DNA from: WLJO01 sp945889085
GTDB taxonomy: Bacteria > Actinomycetota > Acidimicrobiia > Acidimicrobiales > Ilumatobacteraceae
Direction of reading: 5' to 3'
DNA length: 64,000 nucleotides
NCBI GenBank assembly: GCA_945889085.1
Contig: CAMDBM010000001.1
Span: 1 to 64,000, forward strand
Part shown: in pieces, positions 59,320 to 64,000 of the stretch
How positions within the stretch are numbered: position 1 is the first letter of the stretch
How the letters are laid out: every line of letters starts with the position of its first letter
Notes under the pieces: model-generated
Told to the model about the DNA's origin: nothing
Seen by the model: the letters and a program-made list of their open reading frames with translations, nothing else
Databases searched by the model: none
Program-made: the position numbers and the translations under genes

Positions 59320-60846
59320 GTGAGCGAGCACCTCGAGAACGACGACAGCGAAGTCACCGATGGCGGTCATTCCGTGTTCGAGGCGGAGCGTTCCAAGCGC
59401 TACGACAAGATCGATGAGATGCGGTCGGGGGGACTCGAGCCCTACCCGTATCGCTTCGACCGGACACATACGCTCTCGGACCTTCGTACAGCGTTCGGCA
59501 ACCTTGAAGCAGGCACGGAAACCGAGCATCGCGTCTGCGTCGCTGGCCGCGCCATGCTCATCCGGGAGCAGGGGAAACTGATCTTCGCGACACTGAAGGA
59601 CCGCGATGGCGACCTCCAACTGTTTGTCTCGAAGGCCGTCATCGGCGACGACACGTTCGCCGCGTTCGGGGACCTCGACCTCGGCGACTGGGTTGGCGCC
59701 GAGGGCACGGTGATGACCACCCGCAAGGGCGAACTGTCCGTCAAGATCGACCGCTTCGAACTCCTGTCGAAGGCCGTGCGACCCATGCCCGACAAATGGA
59801 GGGGTCTCACCGACGTCGACACACGCTTTCGGCAGCGCTACGCGGACCTCATCGTCAACGACGAGGCACGCCGCACCTTCCGTGTCCGCCACGAGATGAT
59901 CTCCAGCTTCCGGCGAACGCTGGCGGAGATGTCGTTCATCGAGGTGGAGACCCCCGTGCTGCATGTCGAGGCCGGCGGAGCACACGCCCGCCCCTTCGTC
60001 ACCCACCACAACGCGCTCGACATGCAGATGTACCTGCGCATCGCCCTCGAGCTGCACCTCAAGCGACTCATCGTGGGCGGCATGGAACGGGTGTACGAGA
60101 TCGGCAGGGTGTTCCGAAACGAGGGTCTGTCGCCCCGCCACAACCCCGAGTTCACGATGATGGAGCTGTATCAGGCGTACGGCGACTATTCCGAGGTCAT
60201 GAACATCACCGAGGAACTGATCCGCAGGGCAGCCATGGATTGCCTCGGCGGCACCATCGTCGACATCAACGGCACCGAATGCGACCTCTCCGACCCCTGG
60301 CCCCGGCACCGGATGATCGACCTCGTTGCCACGGCGACCGGTGTCGATATCCATCCGTCCATGCCTCTCGCGAAACTTGTTGCACTGGCGGAGCAGCACG
60401 GCAGCAAGCCCGAGCCCCACTGGACCGCCGGCAAGCTCATCGACGAGCTGTTTGAGGCGACGGTGGAGCAGTCGCTCGTGCGGCCGACATTCGTGACCGG
60501 CCATCCGGTTGACATCTCCCCGCTCGCTCGGCGGGACCGCAACGATCCGTACCTCACGGAACGCTTCGAACTGTTTGTAGGGGGGCGCGAGCTCGCCAAC
60601 GGCTACAGCGAGCTGAACGACCCCCGGGAACAGCGCATGAGGTTCGAGGAGGAACAGGCCTCCAAGGAGAGCGGCAACCTCGAGGCCGGCACCGTGGACG
60701 AGGACTACCTGCGCGCGCTCGAGTACGGCATGCCGCCCACCGGCGGACTGGGGATCGGCATGGATCGTCTCGCCATGCTGCTGAGCGGCGCGCAATCGAT
60801 CCGGGAGGTCATCCTCTTCCCCACGCTGCGCCTCGAGCAGTTCTAG
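59320..60846 (+). CDS. lysS: Lysyl-tRNA synthetase (class II)
   Basis: Charges tRNA-Lys with lysine. It has 508 residues: an N-terminal OB-fold anticodon domain (AGRAMLIREQGKLIFATL), motif 2 with VFRNEGLSPRHNPEFTM, and motif 3 GLGIGMDRLAMLLSG. Length and motifs are standard. The GTG at 59320 has no ribosome site and a TAGCCT box 9 bases upstream. Its TAG stop overlaps the GTG start of the sulfite-oxidase-like gene by one base, so the two are coupled, an unusual pairing. Confidence 0.97.
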   Translation: MSEHLENDDSEVTDGGHSVFEAERSKRYDKIDEMRSGGLEPYPYRFDRTHTLSDLRTAFGNLEAGTETEHRVCVAGRAMLIREQGKLIFATLKDRDGDLQLFVSKAVIGDDTFAAFGDLDLGDWVGAEGTVMTTRKGELSVKIDRFELLSKAVRPMPDKWRGLTDVDTRFRQRYADLIVNDEARRTFRVRHEMISSFRRTLAEMSFIEVETPVLHVEAGGAHARPFVTHHNALDMQMYLRIALELHLKRLIVGGMERVYEIGRVFRNEGLSPRHNPEFTMMELYQAYGDYSEVMNITEELIRRAAMDCLGGTIVDINGTECDLSDPWPRHRMIDLVATATGVDIHPSMPLAKLVALAEQHGSKPEPHWTAGKLIDELFEATVEQSLVRPTFVTGHPVDISPLARRDRNDPYLTERFELFVGGRELANGYSELNDPREQRMRFEEEQASKESGNLEAGTVDEDYLRALEYGMPPTGGLGIGMDRLAMLLSGAQSIREVILFPTLRLEQF

Positions 60847-61940
60847 TGCTTGAAGGTCTGACCTCTCGCCGGACGCTGCTCCTTGGAGCCCTCTCACTAA
60901 CGGGCGGCGCGGTCTCGGCCTGTTCGCCCGGGCGTGGCACTGCTCGCCCCAGCCCGACGTCGTCCACGTCACCGGTCACGAGCGAGTTCGTCACGTCCCC
61001 CACCACGGTGCCGAGCGCCCCGTCCACCACCAGTGCTCCCTTCAACCCGGCGACGCCGTACATCACACCGAACGATCGCTTCTACCGCATTGACACCAGC
61101 ATCGAGGCCCCACAGGTCGATGCGGCGACGTGGTCGATGACCGTCGAGGGTCTCGTGGACCGGCCGCTCACGCTTTCCTACGCAGACCTGCTGGCCAGAC
61201 CACAGGTCAAGCGCACCATCACCCTTGCCTGCGTCTCGAACTACGTCGGTGGGTTACTGGTCGGCAACGCCGAGTGGGAGGGGGTGCTGCTGGCGGACGT
61301 GCTCCGGGAGGCCGGCGTGCAGGACTCCGCCGAACAGGTTTTCACCACCAGCGTCGACGGCTGGACCTGCGGCTTTCCTGTCGCGGCAGCGCTTGACGGT
61401 CGCGACGCCCTCATCGCGTTGCGCATCAACGGCGAGCCGCTCGCGGCCGAGCACGGCTACCCCGTTCGCCTCGTGGTGCCCGGGCTGTACGGCTACGTGT
61501 CGGCCACGAAATGGCTGTCGTCGATCCGCCTGACCACCTGGGAGGAGGAGTCGTTCTGGATCCGCGTCGGATGGAGCCGGGAGGGACCGATCAAGACGCA
61601 GTGCCGGATCGACCTGCCGCGCTCTGGAACGGAGATCGACGTTGGTCCCACGATGATCGCCGGGGTTGCGTGGGCCCCGCACACCGGAGTGGCCAAGGTC
61701 GAGGTGCAGATCGACAACGGTGAGTGGATCGAGGCAGAACTAGGCGACGAAGACCTCGACGACGCGTGGCGTCTGTGGCGACTCCCGTGGACCGCAACAC
61801 CCGGATCCCACCTGCTGCATGCCCGGACCACCGACAAGACCGGCGTCACACAGACCGACCAGCCCGCACCGCCCGAGCCCGACGGCGCCACCGGCTACCC
61901 GACACGGGGCTTCAGGGTTGTTGACCGGACCGCCCGCTGA
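60846..61940 (+). CDS. Molybdopterin-dependent oxidoreductase, sulfite oxidase/YedY fold, Tat lipoprotein
   Basis: A 364-residue exported enzyme. The N-terminus has a twin-arginine motif (SRRTLLLGA, Arg8-Arg9) and a lipobox ending at Cys26 (AVSAC), so it should be exported folded and lipid-anchored. A Ser/Thr/Pro-rich linker follows, then the molybdopterin domain with the Mo-ligating Cys129 in TLACVSN and the GYPVRLVVPGLYGY cofactor segment; residues from about 240 form the dimerisation Ig-like domain. MsrP-type enzymes reduce oxidised methionines; sulfite oxidase members oxidise sulfite. No haem partner (MsrQ) is adjacent. It overlaps lysS by one base. Confidence 0.9.
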   Translation: MLEGLTSRRTLLLGALSLTGGAVSACSPGRGTARPSPTSSTSPVTSEFVTSPTTVPSAPSTTSAPFNPATPYITPNDRFYRIDTSIEAPQVDAATWSMTVEGLVDRPLTLSYADLLARPQVKRTITLACVSNYVGGLLVGNAEWEGVLLADVLREAGVQDSAEQVFTTSVDGWTCGFPVAAALDGRDALIALRINGEPLAAEHGYPVRLVVPGLYGYVSATKWLSSIRLTTWEEESFWIRVGWSREGPIKTQCRIDLPRSGTEIDVGPTMIAGVAWAPHTGVAKVEVQIDNGEWIEAELGDEDLDDAWRLWRLPWTATPGSHLLHARTTDKTGVTQTDQPAPPEPDGATGYPTRGFRVVDRTAR

Positions 61941-61943
61941 GGC

Positions 61944-62435
61944 TTAGCGCCGCTTGAGACGCAACCCGCGCGCCCAGAGCGCAAGTGCCCCGACGAACGC
62001 AGCGAGCGACACCACCCCGAGCACTGCGCCGCCTCCCGTCACGGCCAGGGCCAGGAACACGCTGACAGCGCCGGCCCAACAGGCCCAGCCTGCCTTACGG
62101 AGCACCCGATCGCCACGAAGGATCTGGGGGTTGGTGGACGCCGTGAAGTTGATCCCGGAACGCTCCAGCCGCGCCCTGCGCAGACGGCGCCGCGTGAGCA
62201 GCGACGCAGAGAACAGGATGATCGCCAGCACCGACCAGGCGAGCAGCGTGCGTGCGGCCGGGCCGTTGTTGTTGCAGTCCGGGTTGTTGGCGATGTTCTG
62301 CCGGCACGAACTGTGGTTCATGCCCGACGTGAGCGACCAGAACAGCAGGATCACCGCGCCGGCCACGCCGACAAAAGCCCCGGCCGAGGTGGCGCGCTCG
62401 ACGGCCGACTGACGGTTCGCCCCCGTGCGGGCCAT
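61944..62435 (-). CDS. Small membrane protein of unknown function (four membrane segments)
   Basis: A 163-residue protein with predicted membrane segments near 18-38, 62-80, 112-132 and 134-153. A cysteine-containing loop (HSSCRQNIANNPDCNNNG) lies between the first two, probably outside the cell and disulfide-bonded. I recognise no family. The ATG at 62435 follows the TAG stop of the methylmalonyl-CoA mutase gene with no spacer (TAGATG), so it is likely co-transcribed and coupled to it. It is convergent with the sulfite-oxidase-like gene. Confidence 0.75.
   Translation of the reverse strand: MARTGANRQSAVERATSAGAFVGVAGAVILLFWSLTSGMNHSSCRQNIANNPDCNNNGPAARTLLAWSVLAIILFSASLLTRRRLRRARLERSGINFTASTNPQILRGDRVLRKAGWACWAGAVSVFLALAVTGGGAVLGVVSLAAFVGALALWARGLRLKRR

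Positions 62436-64000
<1,565 letters not shown>

Overview
The window is a dense stretch of high-GC bacterial chromosome. About 57 protein genes and one tRNA fill it, many overlap by 1-20 bases, and no gap exceeds 300 bases. The gene content points to Actinomycetota: single-gene DUF3499 and DUF5719 families, F420 biosynthesis genes, a glycosyltransferase/mannose-donor neighbourhood around ahcY, an LPXTG surface protein, and many leaderless starts behind a TAnnnT -10 box. The absence of WhiB and mycolate genes, the single-domain CofE and the P450/acyl-CoA enzymes suggest class Acidimicrobiia rather than Mycobacteriales or Streptomyces. That placement is an inference.

Bases 1-3495 hold the 3' end of an acyl-CoA ligase, an SDR dehydrogenase and a divergent cytochrome P450. 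Bases 3640-9000 hold tRNA-Cys with hairpins downstream of it, a TIM-barrel sugar isomerase-like gene, an M50 membrane protease, a SpoU-type RNA methylase, a group II truncated haemoglobin, a 67-residue conserved-looking protein and an enoyl-CoA hydratase. Bases 8834-17335 are housekeeping on the minus strand: ahcY, an SDR, a comF-like phosphoribosyltransferase, secA, prfB, ftsE and ftsX.

Bases 17418-32367 are a cell-envelope glycan locus. It opens with a DUF4012 membrane protein and a small sortase-type (LPETG) surface protein. An ABC-2 polysaccharide exporter (permease plus ATPase with a C-terminal carbohydrate-binding-like domain) follows, then several glycosyltransferases, an acetyltransferase and a polysaccharide deacetylase. 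Next comes a set matching the Campylobacter bacillosamine (Pgl) pathway by family: PglF-type dehydratase, PglE-type aminotransferase, PglD-type acetyltransferase and PglC-type phosphoglycosyl transferase, with a low-molecular-weight tyrosine phosphatase. The set would make and attach the first sugar of the glycan.

Bases 32384-50255 carry mannose activation and F420 genes: Trm112-like protein, ManB, a large polytopic glycosyltransferase-like protein, a CAAX-type protease, DUF3499, FtsH, a membrane thioredoxin, DUF5719, a 1067-residue GT2 membrane protein, a 54-residue leaderless protein, a flippase, Gmd, CofD/FbiA, CofE and ManC. Together ahcY, manB, Trm112, DUF3499, DUF5719/GT2, fbiA, cofE and manC resemble the conserved sahH-to-manC region of other actinobacteria, with the glycan locus lying between ahcY and Trm112/manB.

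Bases 50269-64000 contain a membrane-anchored repeat protein, two more glycosyltransferases, PlsY, BirA divergent from a biotin carboxylase/BCCP fusion, an LpdA-like flavoprotein, a secreted protein built of three repeats, lysyl-tRNA synthetase, a Tat-lipoprotein sulfite-oxidase-fold enzyme, a small membrane protein and the catalytic subunit of methylmalonyl-CoA mutase, cut by the window edge. The carboxylase and mutase fit propionyl-CoA metabolism.

The most useful sequence-level observation is that at least 14 transcription units show a TAnnnT hexamer 6-9 bases before their start codon with no Shine-Dalgarno sequence. This pattern also settles several start codons.
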